Shown: piece by piece, positions 1-7,051 of the stretch
Position numbering within the stretch: the stretch's first letter is position 1
Layout of the letters: each line of letters starts with the position of its first letter
From: Candidatus Tayloriibacteriota bacterium
GTDB lineage: Bacteria; Patescibacteriota; Minisyncoccia; Phycocordibacterales; UBA11359
Assembly: GCA_003455555.1 (NCBI GenBank)
Contig: DMQX01000059.1
Coordinates: 1 to 13,272, forward strand
Reading direction: 5' to 3'
DNA length: 13,272 nucleotides
Made by a program: the position numbers and the translations under genes
Notes under the pieces: generated by a model
What the model was told of the DNA's origin: nothing
The model's database searches: none
The model's input: only the letters and a program-made list of their open reading frames with translations

Positions 1-36
1 AGATCGTCGGCAGCGTCAGATGTGTATAAGAGACAG
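1..36 (+). other. Nextera/Tn5 sequencing adapter remnant at contig end
   Basis: Bases 4-36 match the Illumina Nextera read-1 transposase adapter, and bases 18-36 within it are the 19-bp Tn5 mosaic end (AGATGTGTATAAGAGACAG). This is library-preparation DNA and not genome. Genomic sequence starts at about base 37. The ATG at position 20 lies inside the adapter, so it is not the start of the gene that follows. Confidence 0.97.
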
Positions 37-37
37 G

Positions 38-430
38 CTCTTTATAGGGGCTGGAGTCATTGGCGAAAATATTTATTTGTACATTTTGCTCGGTCTATTA
101 TTCCTTCAGTCGCTCTATATTAATCCGTATCAGATCTCATTTTTTAATCTACTTTACGGCGGCACATATAATGGGTATAAAACGGCGGTCGATTCGAATT
201 TGGATTGGGGACAGGATGGCAAGATGATCCAAAATTATATCAATGATAAAAAGCTGAAAAATGTTTACCTCGATTACTGGTCTGGCAACGCGGAAAAATT
301 TATTCCCACATCTGGGCACAATCTGATCATTGGTGCGACAGAGCTTTTTGAGAATCAGGATTATGCTTGGCTAAAAGATAAAACACCAACAGCGCGGATC
401 ACGCCATCAGTGTTTTTGTTCTCTTTCTAG
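38..430 (+). CDS. C-terminal part of a GT39/PMT-type membrane glycosyltransferase (5' truncated)
   Basis: The gene runs in from the contig edge and only its last roughly 130 codons are present, ending at TAG 428-430. A hydrophobic stretch (IYLYILLGLLFLQSLY) is followed by a segment typical of the C-terminal part of dolichyl-phosphate-mannose mannosyltransferase-like (GT39/PMT-superfamily) proteins: a Tyr/Phe-rich N-P-Y...F-F-N-L run, then GGTYNGYK and DSNLDWGQD. In that family, polytopic enzymes move a sugar from a lipid-linked donor to a protein or glycan on the outer face of the membrane. The catalytic N-terminal loops are missing here, so donor and acceptor cannot be named. The gene is convergent with the tiny gene at 445-567, leaving only 14 bases between the two stop codons. 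I see no clear terminator in that gap. Confidence 0.8.
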   Translation, partial: LFIGAGVIGENIYLYILLGLLFLQSLYINPYQISFFNLLYGGTYNGYKTAVDSNLDWGQDGKMIQNYINDKKLKNVYLDYWSGNAEKFIPTSGHNLIIGATELFENQDYAWLKDKTPTARITPSVFLFSF

Positions 431-444
431 TTTTAATCTGCGAT

Positions 445-567
445 CTATCTTCGCTTCTTCGCAGCCTTCTTCTCGAGCATCAATTTCTTGATTGCCAAAC
501 GCTTTTTGGTCTTGTGTGAGCGATTGGATTTCTTATATGAACCCAGTGTTGTGCCTCTTTTTGCCAT
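445..567 (-). CDS. Very basic 40-residue protein of unknown function
   Basis: A complete short frame begins MAKRGTTLGSYKK and ends AAKKRR. It has 12 Lys and 5 Arg in 40 residues, only one acidic residue, no cysteine and no hydrophobic segment. The composition points to nucleic-acid or ribosome binding, as in small ribosomal proteins or histone-like tails, but I do not recognise a family. In its favour as a real gene are a well-formed promoter candidate 30-60 bases upstream (599-627), the exact fit between two real genes, and the MAK start common in basic ribosome-associated proteins. No Shine-Dalgarno is evident before the ATG. The middle, from about residue 19 to 40, could form an amphipathic basic helix. 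Function is unassigned. Confidence 0.65.
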   Translation of the reverse strand: MAKRGTTLGSYKKSNRSHKTKKRLAIKKLMLEKKAAKKRR

Positions 568-598
568 TGCAGTTAATATTATTAGTAGACTTATGACT

Positions 599-627
599 AG
601 TGTACTTCAATTCACCGGATATTTCAA
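599..627 (-). promoter_or_regulatory. Sigma70-type promoter for the 40-residue basic protein
   Basis: Read on the minus strand, TTGAAA (622-627) and TACACT (599-604) are separated by exactly 17 bases. The predicted start of transcription is near 592, giving a leader of about 25 bases before the ATG at 567. The promoter lies directly behind the mltG stop codon, so the small gene can be expressed independently of mltG. Confidence 0.55.
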
Positions 628-639
628 TTTATTTGGCTT

Positions 640-1647
640 TTATTTACCCTGGCCGTAATAAAGCTTCAAAGATGCGACATGTTTTTCATAAGTGTCATTG
701 CAATGGATCGCTCCGTTTTTATCGTGAAAATAAAATAGACAGGAGGTTTGAACCGGATTGAGAGCCGCAAGTATAGCTGCGACGGAAGGGTTGGCGATGG
801 GCGAAGGGGGCAGGCCTGGGTGAATGTAAGTGTTGAACGCTGACTTTTGAAATTTATCTGCAGGTACAACGTTTGGCCACCAGACTTTGGTCGACGTTTT
901 ATTTGCTTTGGCATACTGTAACGTAGCGTCAAGCTGGAGGTTCATGTTTTTAAAAATTCGATTCCAGATTATGCCGGATATCAAACGCATATCATCGTCG
1001 CCATTAGTTTCACGCTGGATAAGTGAGGCAATGGTCAACGTATCGTTGAGTGGCACGATTTCGGCCGTTGATGTGCCGTAATGTGATAAGACCTCCTCAG
1101 AAAAACGGTTGTTGACCAGGTTTTGGGCTTGCGCCGGAGTCGTGCCTTTGCTTACAAAATAAAGTCCTGGAGTGAAAGACCCTTCGGCAAGGGGCAGAGC
1201 AGCGCCTTTTTCTGGGGTCATAAAGTTTTGTTCATCAATGCTGCTCCAAGCCAAAGCTTGAGAAAAAGAGTTAGCCACCTGTTCTTTTCGGAGTCCAGGT
1301 GTGAGTGTCACGAAACCGCCATCGACAGCCGCAATGCTTTTGTATAATGGTAGTTCGGCAATAGCTGTCGCGAGCCATTCAAAGGTATTCCATATTCGAT
1401 TGCCCACAGCGGCTTGAAGCGGGGAGTTGGCACCGCCAAGAAAATTATTCACTTCGGCATTCTCGACAATGATCTTGGCTTTGGGGTTTACTGTAACCGG
1501 GAACTGATCGATCATGGCTTGCTGCGTTTTCAATTGCTTCTGTTGGAGAAGGGATTTTAGAATGATCGGAAATGAAAAGCCAATCGCGCCCAAGATCACG
1601 ATTATGATCACGGCAACGCCGGTTATTTTTAGTATCTTTCTTAGCAT
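640..1647 (-). CDS. mltG: Endolytic murein transglycosylase MltG (YceG-like), 335 aa
   Basis: MltG is a membrane-anchored lytic transglycosylase that cuts newly made glycan strands and so ends peptidoglycan chain growth. The start chosen is the ATG at 1645-1647. The in-frame extension up to 1710 reads through the terminator hairpin at 1685-1708 and is not coding. From this start, a single membrane segment lies at about residues 8-30, with the rest extracytoplasmic. The C-terminal half carries the family signature: LTIASLIQRET (catalytic Glu about residue 213), ISGIIWNRI, MNLQLDATLQYA, and the TYIHPGLPPSPIANP block near residues 273-287, then a final YFHDKNGAIHC...TYEKH. The N-terminal LysM-like part is divergent and short, which fits reduced-genome bacteria. 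A -10-like box lies six bases before the ATG and there is no Shine-Dalgarno, suggesting a leaderless message. Confidence 0.9.
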   Translation of the reverse strand: MLRKILKITGVAVIIIVILGAIGFSFPIILKSLLQQKQLKTQQAMIDQFPVTVNPKAKIIVENAEVNNFLGGANSPLQAAVGNRIWNTFEWLATAIAELPLYKSIAAVDGGFVTLTPGLRKEQVANSFSQALAWSSIDEQNFMTPEKGAALPLAEGSFTPGLYFVSKGTTPAQAQNLVNNRFSEEVLSHYGTSTAEIVPLNDTLTIASLIQRETNGDDDMRLISGIIWNRIFKNMNLQLDATLQYAKANKTSTKVWWPNVVPADKFQKSAFNTYIHPGLPPSPIANPSVAAILAALNPVQTSCLFYFHDKNGAIHCNDTYEKHVASLKLYYGQGK

Positions 1648-1653
1648 ACCTAT

Positions 1654-1659
1654 ATTGTA
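1654..1659 (-). promoter_or_regulatory. Candidate -10 box of a leaderless mltG promoter
   Basis: On the minus strand TACAAT is followed by six bases and then the ATG of mltG. Initiation about seven bases after a -10 box would place the 5' end at the A of the start codon. No good -35 hexamer is seen, and upstream lies the terminator of the preceding gene. The same TACAAT-N6-ATG arrangement recurs at 9318-9332. Confidence 0.45.
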
Positions 1660-1679
1660 TCCTAATTGTTGAAGTAAGC

Positions 1680-1708
1680 GAAAAGGGCTACCCTTTAGTG
1701 GGTAGCCC
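1680..1708 (-). terminator. Intrinsic terminator of the TIG-repeat protein gene
   Basis: A perfect 9-bp inverted repeat (GGGCTACCC / GGGTAGCCC, 1685-1693 and 1700-1708) surrounds a 6-base loop. On the minus strand it is followed by TTTTCGCTT. It lies about 55 bases beyond the stop codon at 1762 and ends transcription of the long gene before mltG. Confidence 0.85.
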
Positions 1709-1761
1709 ATTAGACTTAAATTCAGGCGAACCTGAACAGTTGTCGTTGCGATTTTCTAAGA

Positions 1762-4761
1762 TTATATTCCGGTCACATAATACGTAATGCTTTTTATATC
1801 GAAGCTGTGCGCACTTTTGGCGGTGATTACTAGGTTGCCTTCAGCGAAAGTGGTCGGGGTGCTGTAACTGATGCTGAAATCGCCTAAAGCATTTGTGGTT
1901 GCACTGGCGACAACCGTGGCTCCGGTTCGGTCTGTGGTGATGGAGATCGGTTCATTTGGCAAGTAGCCGCTACCACTTAAAGTAATGGCTGTGCCTGGGG
2001 CACCGGCGTACGAGCCCAGGTTGAAGCTGGTGTAAACTGGAGCAATAGTGATCGGTGAGACTGCTACAGCGCTGGAATCTGTGGCAACCGCTCGGATCGT
2101 TTTACTGCCCGCTGCGCCGAATGGTACGGTTCCGACATAAGTAAAACTGCCGTTGGTATCAGTGTTGGCAGTTCCAAAGGTTGTGCTGTCTATCGACAAC
2201 GTTATTACTTCGGTTGGGCCAAAGCCGCCGCCCGTAATTGTGAGCGGTGTCCCGCCTTGAGCATAATAATTGCTCAAAACAATAGATGAATAGAATTGCG
2301 CGAGTGAAATATCGATCGGTACGCTGGCGCCTGAAACTGCTCCGGTAAAGACGACGTGGGCGAGTGTGGCGTTGAATGGGGCTTTCAGATTTTTCGTGAA
2401 GGCTCCATTAATATCTGCTGTTGCCGGTGTTGAGGCTGTACCGTTAAGAGTTACGGATACTGATTCACTTGGAGCAAAGCTGGTGCCGGTAAATATTATG
2501 GTTCCGCCTGGAGTGACGTAGTATGAATTTGGCGAAACCTGAGCCGAAAGCGGCGCCAAATTTATAGTGATGGTTGTCGCTGAGCCGCTCTGGCTGCCTT
2601 TAACCGTTATATTTATGGTTTGACCAACATTGCCGAAAGGAATAGTCAACGGTATATCGGCCGAACCTAACGTGTCTGTTTGAGCTGAGACAGAAATACC
2701 CGTGCTTGTCGCATTAAGCGTTTCGTTTGGTGCAAAACCGGACGCACTCAACGTGATCTTGGCACCCGGGCTGACATAATAATTATCTGAGGTGACGGTT
2801 GGGTAGAAAGCGCCGAGCGAGATGTCGAGCGAGGCTGTGGCACCGGTAGAATTTCCGGTAAAGACCACATGTAAACTAGCGCCGGCATTGAACGGAATGA
2901 CTATTGGCACCGGTCCGACATCACCTGACGAGCTGGCAACTGCGGTGGTCGTGAATTTACCGGCTGTTACGGTTACCGTTTCGCCAGCTGCAAAGCTTGT
3001 GCCGGATAGATGTACGGTTTGGCCGGGCGAAGCGGAATAAAGGTCAGATTGGAGAAATGGCGACAGAGTACCGATAGCTATCGAGCCTGTGACCGGATTA
3101 TTGCTGAGTGATCCCGTGAATGAATAGCTGAGCGTTAAAAGTTTTGAGAAGGGAACGATTATAGGGGCAGTTGTGAACTTGCCTTCGAGATCAGCCTGGA
3201 TCGCTGTCGATGTGGCACCTCCTGTTGAGATGGATACGGATTCACTTGGCACAAAGCCCGAGCCCGTAAATGAAATCGTGCTACCCGGGAAAGTATAGTA
3301 GGTGCTTGGTGTGACGGTAGGATAGAACGTTGCCAAAGTTATATCAACTGTCGCCAGGTTATTGCTAATCGCACCTTTGGCTGTGATGGTGGCCATATTT
3401 TTTGGATTGAAAGGCACAATTATTGAAGTTGAAAATGTGCCTAAAGCTGTAGTGGAGATCTGTTTGGTGCTGGCTGTGCCTAGAATCGTAAGGTCTACCG
3501 TTTCATTTGGAGCAAAACCGGCGCCAGAAATCGTTACAGCTGAATTACTTTGAACATAATAATCAGAGGGCGTTATAGTTGGGTAGTACGAACCGACACC
3601 GACTAGGACTTGTGCCTGCGCATGACTCGACGCACCGACCAAAGTGAAACCAATCGTCGTGCCGGCCACGTTTGAAGGCACGGTTATTGATCCGGCATTT
3701 TCAAAACTGCCGGTTTTGTCGGTCAGGAAATGTCCCAGATTTGTTGAGTCGCTGGTTCGTAGTACATTTACCGTTTCGTTGCCCGCAAAACCTCCGCCAT
3801 TGAATCCAAGTTTTTCAGAGGGCAAAATATAATATAAAGTTGGACTGGCGTAGGCAAAGAAACTGCCAATCGTGACGTTCATTGCTACCGGGATTTTGCT
3901 CAAAGAACCGGTCAGTGTAAAAGTTTTATTCGTACCTGCATAATCCATCGGGATCACAACTCCGCCGCCATTTGTAAAAGAGCCAGTTGGATTTGCCGTG
4001 AATGTGCCAACTGTTGTGCCTGGACCCGAGGTCACAGTTATCGTTTCACTTGAGGCGAAGCCTGAACCGGTAAAGGTCAACGTGTCCCCGGGCATTAAAT
4101 AATATGCTGAAGGTGAGGCTGCAGTATAAAATGCGTCGATCCAAAAGAAATTGAGATAATCAGTCGACCTTGCTTCTGAAGATTGGCCGGTTGCTTTTAT
4201 GCTATAGAGCCCGGTCGGCACTGCTGGAACGGTTAGTGTGCCGGTAAAACTTCCAGCTGCATTTGCTCCCACCGTATTGGTTGCACCGGCTAGGTCGAGC
4301 AGAACGTTTTCATTTGGTGCAAAGCCTGTTCCATTGACCGTCACAGTACCAAAGGGCGCATGTGAATTTGCGGTCGAAGTGATCGAAGCTTGGAGAGGTA
4401 CAACATAGTATGAGTTGGCTTTCTGTGTACTCGAAGCGTCGGCTGCGATTATCGGGAGTGCTCCCTGAGGAGCGTTTGCCGGGATCAATATACCGGTTGA
4501 GAATGTACCATCAGCTGCTGCTGTGGTAGTTGTGACCGGGGTGCCACCAACGGATGAGAAATAAATACTGATGAGGTCTCCGGCTGGCCATCCACCGCCA
4601 GAAGCGGTTATGGTTTGAGCTGGGCTTCCGCTAAAACTGCTCAGTGTAATATAACTTTCTGCATGAGCTAAGGTTACAAAAGCGGTTTGGGATAGAATTA
4701 CGGCTGAAATTATCAGTAGAATCCGTGTTATTTTAGAGGTGAATTTAATATATTGCGACAT
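1762..4761 (-). CDS. Secreted surface protein with eleven tandem TIG/Ig-like repeats, 999 aa
   Basis: A Sec signal peptide covers residues 1-34 (hydrophobic core RILLIISAVILSQ, likely cut after AHA). The rest divides into eleven repeats of 84-92 residues, starting near residues 36, 123, 210, 300, 391, 478, 566, 650, 736, 821 and 908. A typical repeat opens with FYPTVTPSxYYxxPG, then a strand with G-S-G-F-A-P-N-E-T-V, then a Thr/Ser-rich half containing G-x-F and V-P-F. This is the pattern of IPT/TIG-type immunoglobulin-like beta sandwiches. The protein is rich in Ser/Thr/Gly/Ala, poor in Lys/Arg and has no cysteine. I see no LPXTG sorting signal, C-terminal membrane segment or S-layer homology domain, so how it is held on the surface is unclear. 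A rod-like adhesin or an S-layer-type protein is plausible. It has its own promoter and terminator. Confidence 0.85.
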   Translation of the reverse strand: MSQYIKFTSKITRILLIISAVILSQTAFVTLAHAESYITLSSFSGSPAQTITASGGGWPAGDLISIYFSSVGGTPVTTTTAAADGTFSTGILIPANAPQGALPIIAADASSTQKANSYYVVPLQASITSTANSHAPFGTVTVNGTGFAPNENVLLDLAGATNTVGANAAGSFTGTLTVPAVPTGLYSIKATGQSSEARSTDYLNFFWIDAFYTAASPSAYYLMPGDTLTFTGSGFASSETITVTSGPGTTVGTFTANPTGSFTNGGGVVIPMDYAGTNKTFTLTGSLSKIPVAMNVTIGSFFAYASPTLYYILPSEKLGFNGGGFAGNETVNVLRTSDSTNLGHFLTDKTGSFENAGSITVPSNVAGTTIGFTLVGASSHAQAQVLVGVGSYYPTITPSDYYVQSNSAVTISGAGFAPNETVDLTILGTASTKQISTTALGTFSTSIIVPFNPKNMATITAKGAISNNLATVDITLATFYPTVTPSTYYTFPGSTISFTGSGFVPSESVSISTGGATSTAIQADLEGKFTTAPIIVPFSKLLTLSYSFTGSLSNNPVTGSIAIGTLSPFLQSDLYSASPGQTVHLSGTSFAAGETVTVTAGKFTTTAVASSSGDVGPVPIVIPFNAGASLHVVFTGNSTGATASLDISLGAFYPTVTSDNYYVSPGAKITLSASGFAPNETLNATSTGISVSAQTDTLGSADIPLTIPFGNVGQTINITVKGSQSGSATTITINLAPLSAQVSPNSYYVTPGGTIIFTGTSFAPSESVSVTLNGTASTPATADINGAFTKNLKAPFNATLAHVVFTGAVSGASVPIDISLAQFYSSIVLSNYYAQGGTPLTITGGGFGPTEVITLSIDSTTFGTANTDTNGSFTYVGTVPFGAAGSKTIRAVATDSSAVAVSPITIAPVYTSFNLGSYAGAPGTAITLSGSGYLPNEPISITTDRTGATVVASATTNALGDFSISYSTPTTFAEGNLVITAKSAHSFDIKSITYYVTGI

Positions 4762-4795
4762 AAAAATTTTATTAGATTGATAAAATATGATATTT

Positions 4796-4823
4796 TTTAT
4801 AAGAAAAAACGCTCAGTATGCAA
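4796..4823 (-). promoter_or_regulatory. Promoter of the TIG-repeat protein gene
   Basis: On the minus strand TTGCAT (4818-4823) and TATAAA (4796-4801) are 16 bases apart, giving a leader of about 28 bases before the ATG at 4761. No Shine-Dalgarno is visible in the very A/T-rich leader. The -35 box falls in the loop of the terminator hairpin of the efflux operon, so the two signals share the same bases. Confidence 0.5.
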
Positions 4824-4833
4824 CACTTGAGAC
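4801..4833 (-). terminator. Probable intrinsic terminator of the efflux operon
   Basis: Downstream of the transporter stop codon, the minus strand can form a short hairpin (CTCA-A-GT pairing with ACTGAG, one bulged A, 7-base loop) followed by CGTTTTTTCTT. The stem is weak but the T-run is good. It overlaps the promoter of the next gene. Confidence 0.5.
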
Positions 4834-4890
4834 GTTGTTCAGCCACCTTTTTTACGAACTCAGCTATAGATATTTTAGAGGTCAGCCGTT

Positions 4891-6387
4891 TTATTCAACA
4901 TGCACTTTGATGTCTGTGCGCTCATTTTTAATTTTCATAAATAGTACGGCGAATGATCCGAGGAATACCACCGCCGCGGCGATAAAGAAAACATAATCGT
5001 AAGCGTTTACTTGCGCTTTTAATTCGATCAGGCCGATAAATTTTTGAATGTCTATCGGATTATTACTATGTAAGTAACTATGGCTGTTTATGGAAAGGAC
5101 GTTGCTATAAACACGATTGGTCAAAAGGGTTCCAAAGATTGCGATACCAAAGGCACCGGCGATATTTCTCGCGAGTGCAAGAATCGAGGAAGCAATACCT
5201 ATCTCGTGCTGATCAACGACTGAAGCGATTATGTTGGTACGTTGCGCCATGCCAAAACCTAAACCAAAAGCCATGACCGTAAGTGGAATAATAATTTCGA
5301 TCGCCGATGATTTTGGGTCCAGGAATGTAAAAAGATAAATACCGATTGCCGCGACGATGGTGCTCGCAAAAATAACGTATCGTGCTTCAATCCTGCCGAT
5401 CAGGGCACCACCGATAGGTGCCGCCAACATCAGCGCCGCCGCCATTGGAATGAATAAATATCCAGCTTGGGTGGCATTGTAACCAAGAAAAGTTTGAGCG
5501 AAGATTGGCAGCAGGAAAAGTCCGCCCATCATGCCCATGAACACAATAAAATTATTTACGAGTGTGTTAACAAACGCAGGAATCTTGAAGAATTTCAGAT
5601 CGACGATCGGATCTTTGGCGGTTTGTTCTATTCTTATAAAAATTATGAAAAGGGCGATGATCAGGAAATAACAGATTAAACTTGGGGTTGAAAGCCAACC
5701 CCAACTTGGCCCCTGGTCCAAGATGAGTACCAGTGCAGAAAGCATGCCGCCGAGCGAAAGGGATCCCCACCAATCAAAGTAAACCGTTTTGCGCTCCGAT
5801 CTTGATTCGTTGATAAAACGCATAGCCATAAAAATGCCCAAAATTCCAATAGGTAAGTTGATCAGAAAAACTGATCGCCAGCCGAATGAGTCTATAAGCG
5901 GTCCGCCTAAAAGTGGGCCAAAGACAGTAGCAGCCGCAAAGGAAGAAGACCAGATACCCAAGGCTTGGGCTCGCTCTTTTCCGTGTTTGAAAGTAACCGC
6001 TAAAATGGCCATCGCGGTCGGATAATCGGCCGAGCCCGCGATCGCTTGGATAACTCGAAAGACGATCATGGACGAAAGATTCCAGGAAAATCCGGCCAAA
6101 ACCGAGCCAACGATGAATATGCTGAAGCCGGCGATATAAACTTTTTTTCGACCGATCGTATCGCCCAGTTTTCCCCATATAGGTACGAAGACGGCATTTG
6201 CTAAAATATAAGCGGTCGCGATCCACCCAGCAGCACTGACCGAAATACCGAAGTCACCGATTATTTTTGGTAAGGCTAAGTTAACGATCGTTTGGTCCAG
6301 TCGGCCCAAAAAAGTACCGATGATAACGGTCAGTAGTATCCACCAGCGCAGGGAACTGGCTTTTTTGTGGGCCGTATTTTCTTGCAT
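4891..6387 (-). CDS. DHA2-family (EmrB/QacA-type) 14-TM drug:H+ antiporter, 498 aa
   Basis: A Major Facilitator Superfamily exporter of the 14-helix DHA2 family, which expels drugs or other amphipathic compounds using the proton gradient. The first helix carries the LDQTIVNLALP motif D1 with Asp31. Motif A, GKLGDTIGRKK, lies at about 72-82. Motif B is RVIQAIAGS (Arg111), with Ala where many relatives have Gly. The antiporter motif C, GPLLGGPLIDSFGW, lies at about 157-170. Length and the regular hydrophobic segments to about residue 480 agree with an intact protein. It is the last gene of a four-gene operon, three bases after the second adaptor, matching EmrA-EmrB-type pumps where a HlyD-like protein works with the transporter. 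Substrate cannot be told from the sequence. Confidence 0.92.
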   Translation of the reverse strand: MQENTAHKKASSLRWWILLTVIIGTFLGRLDQTIVNLALPKIIGDFGISVSAAGWIATAYILANAVFVPIWGKLGDTIGRKKVYIAGFSIFIVGSVLAGFSWNLSSMIVFRVIQAIAGSADYPTAMAILAVTFKHGKERAQALGIWSSSFAAATVFGPLLGGPLIDSFGWRSVFLINLPIGILGIFMAMRFINESRSERKTVYFDWWGSLSLGGMLSALVLILDQGPSWGWLSTPSLICYFLIIALFIIFIRIEQTAKDPIVDLKFFKIPAFVNTLVNNFIVFMGMMGGLFLLPIFAQTFLGYNATQAGYLFIPMAAALMLAAPIGGALIGRIEARYVIFASTIVAAIGIYLFTFLDPKSSAIEIIIPLTVMAFGLGFGMAQRTNIIASVVDQHEIGIASSILALARNIAGAFGIAIFGTLLTNRVYSNVLSINSHSYLHSNNPIDIQKFIGLIELKAQVNAYDYVFFIAAAVVFLGSFAVLFMKIKNERTDIKVHVE

Positions 6388-6390
6388 TTT

Positions 6391-7050
6391 TTACTTGATA
6401 TAAACCGTTATTTTTGCTGACATACCACTCTTAAGCTCAGGGTAATCGATCACGTTGAAAGTTACTTTGACATCGAATTTCTTGACTGGACGTTTATCGG
6501 AGATTGAAAAAATAATGCCGTTATCGTTTGAAGTTGGACTGATCTCCGAGACCGTTCCGATGTATCTTTTTCCTGGGAAGGCATCAACTGTAAAGCTTGC
6601 TCTCTGTCCAATTTTCACGTCGCTGAGTCCTTTCGTTTCGTCGATTTGTCCAACCGCTTTCATTTCTTGATTATTCACAACAGACACAACAGTTTGTCCC
6701 GGCATAAAGTAAGCGCCGAGCAAAAGCGGGGCAGAGGCGACGATTCCAGCGTTCTTTGTGGAAATGGTCTCCGAGCCAACCAGTGCTACTTGTTGGTTCG
6801 CTGTAACGTGATCTCCTTCTTTAACATAAAGAGCGTTCAGTGTGCCGGGAGCTGAAGGTGTCAGGTTTATGACAGGTGCCTCGATATCTGAATTATCGAT
6901 TGCGACCGTGTCTTTTGTCGATTGCCAGTATAAAAATCCGGCTAGCGCGCCAAAAATAATTACGATAGCAGTGATGCTGCGTACCCATGGTCTTTTAAAA
7001 ATGGGTGTTTTTATTGCCTTCGGTGCCTCTTGTTTGTGTTCCGGGTTCAT
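6391..7050 (-). CDS. HlyD/EmrA-type membrane fusion protein, short form with beta-barrel but no hairpin, 219 aa
   Basis: The ATG at 7048-7050 is chosen: it is one base after the stop of the preceding gene, and the longer frame to 7110 would overlap that gene's end. After a basic cytoplasmic N-terminus there is one membrane segment at about 26-43. Residues 59-128 form a biotinyl-lipoyl-like fold (APGTLNALYVKEGDHVTANQ, then NAGIVASAPLLLGAYFMPGQ) in which the two halves are joined almost directly, so the usual coiled-coil hairpin is missing. Residues 130-219 look like the beta-barrel domain (VGQIDETKGLSDVKIGQRA, then FDVKVTFNV and SGMSAKITVYI). Membrane fusion proteins hold transporters and carry substrate outward. 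It sits between the long adaptor and the transporter and is probably translationally coupled. Confidence 0.82.
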   Translation of the reverse strand: MNPEHKQEAPKAIKTPIFKRPWVRSITAIVIIFGALAGFLYWQSTKDTVAIDNSDIEAPVINLTPSAPGTLNALYVKEGDHVTANQQVALVGSETISTKNAGIVASAPLLLGAYFMPGQTVVSVVNNQEMKAVGQIDETKGLSDVKIGQRASFTVDAFPGKRYIGTVSEISPTSNDNGIIFSISDKRPVKKFDVKVTFNVIDYPELKSGMSAKITVYIK

Positions 7051-7051
7051 A

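Noticed and set aside
1648..1710. Longer mltG start at 1710 adding 21 residues
   Set aside because: The added codons read through a perfect terminator hairpin (1685-1708), and the ATG at 1647 gives a normal N-terminus with a -10 box right before it.
1762..4761. Repeats in the TIG gene as a CRISPR array or DNA-level tandem repeat
   Set aside because: The periodicity (about 255-275 bases) is at protein level with strongly diverged DNA; there are no identical direct repeats with spacers.
5774..6226. 150-codon frame inside the transporter gene
   Set aside because: It lies wholly inside the well-recognised DHA2 transporter in another frame and shows no family features.
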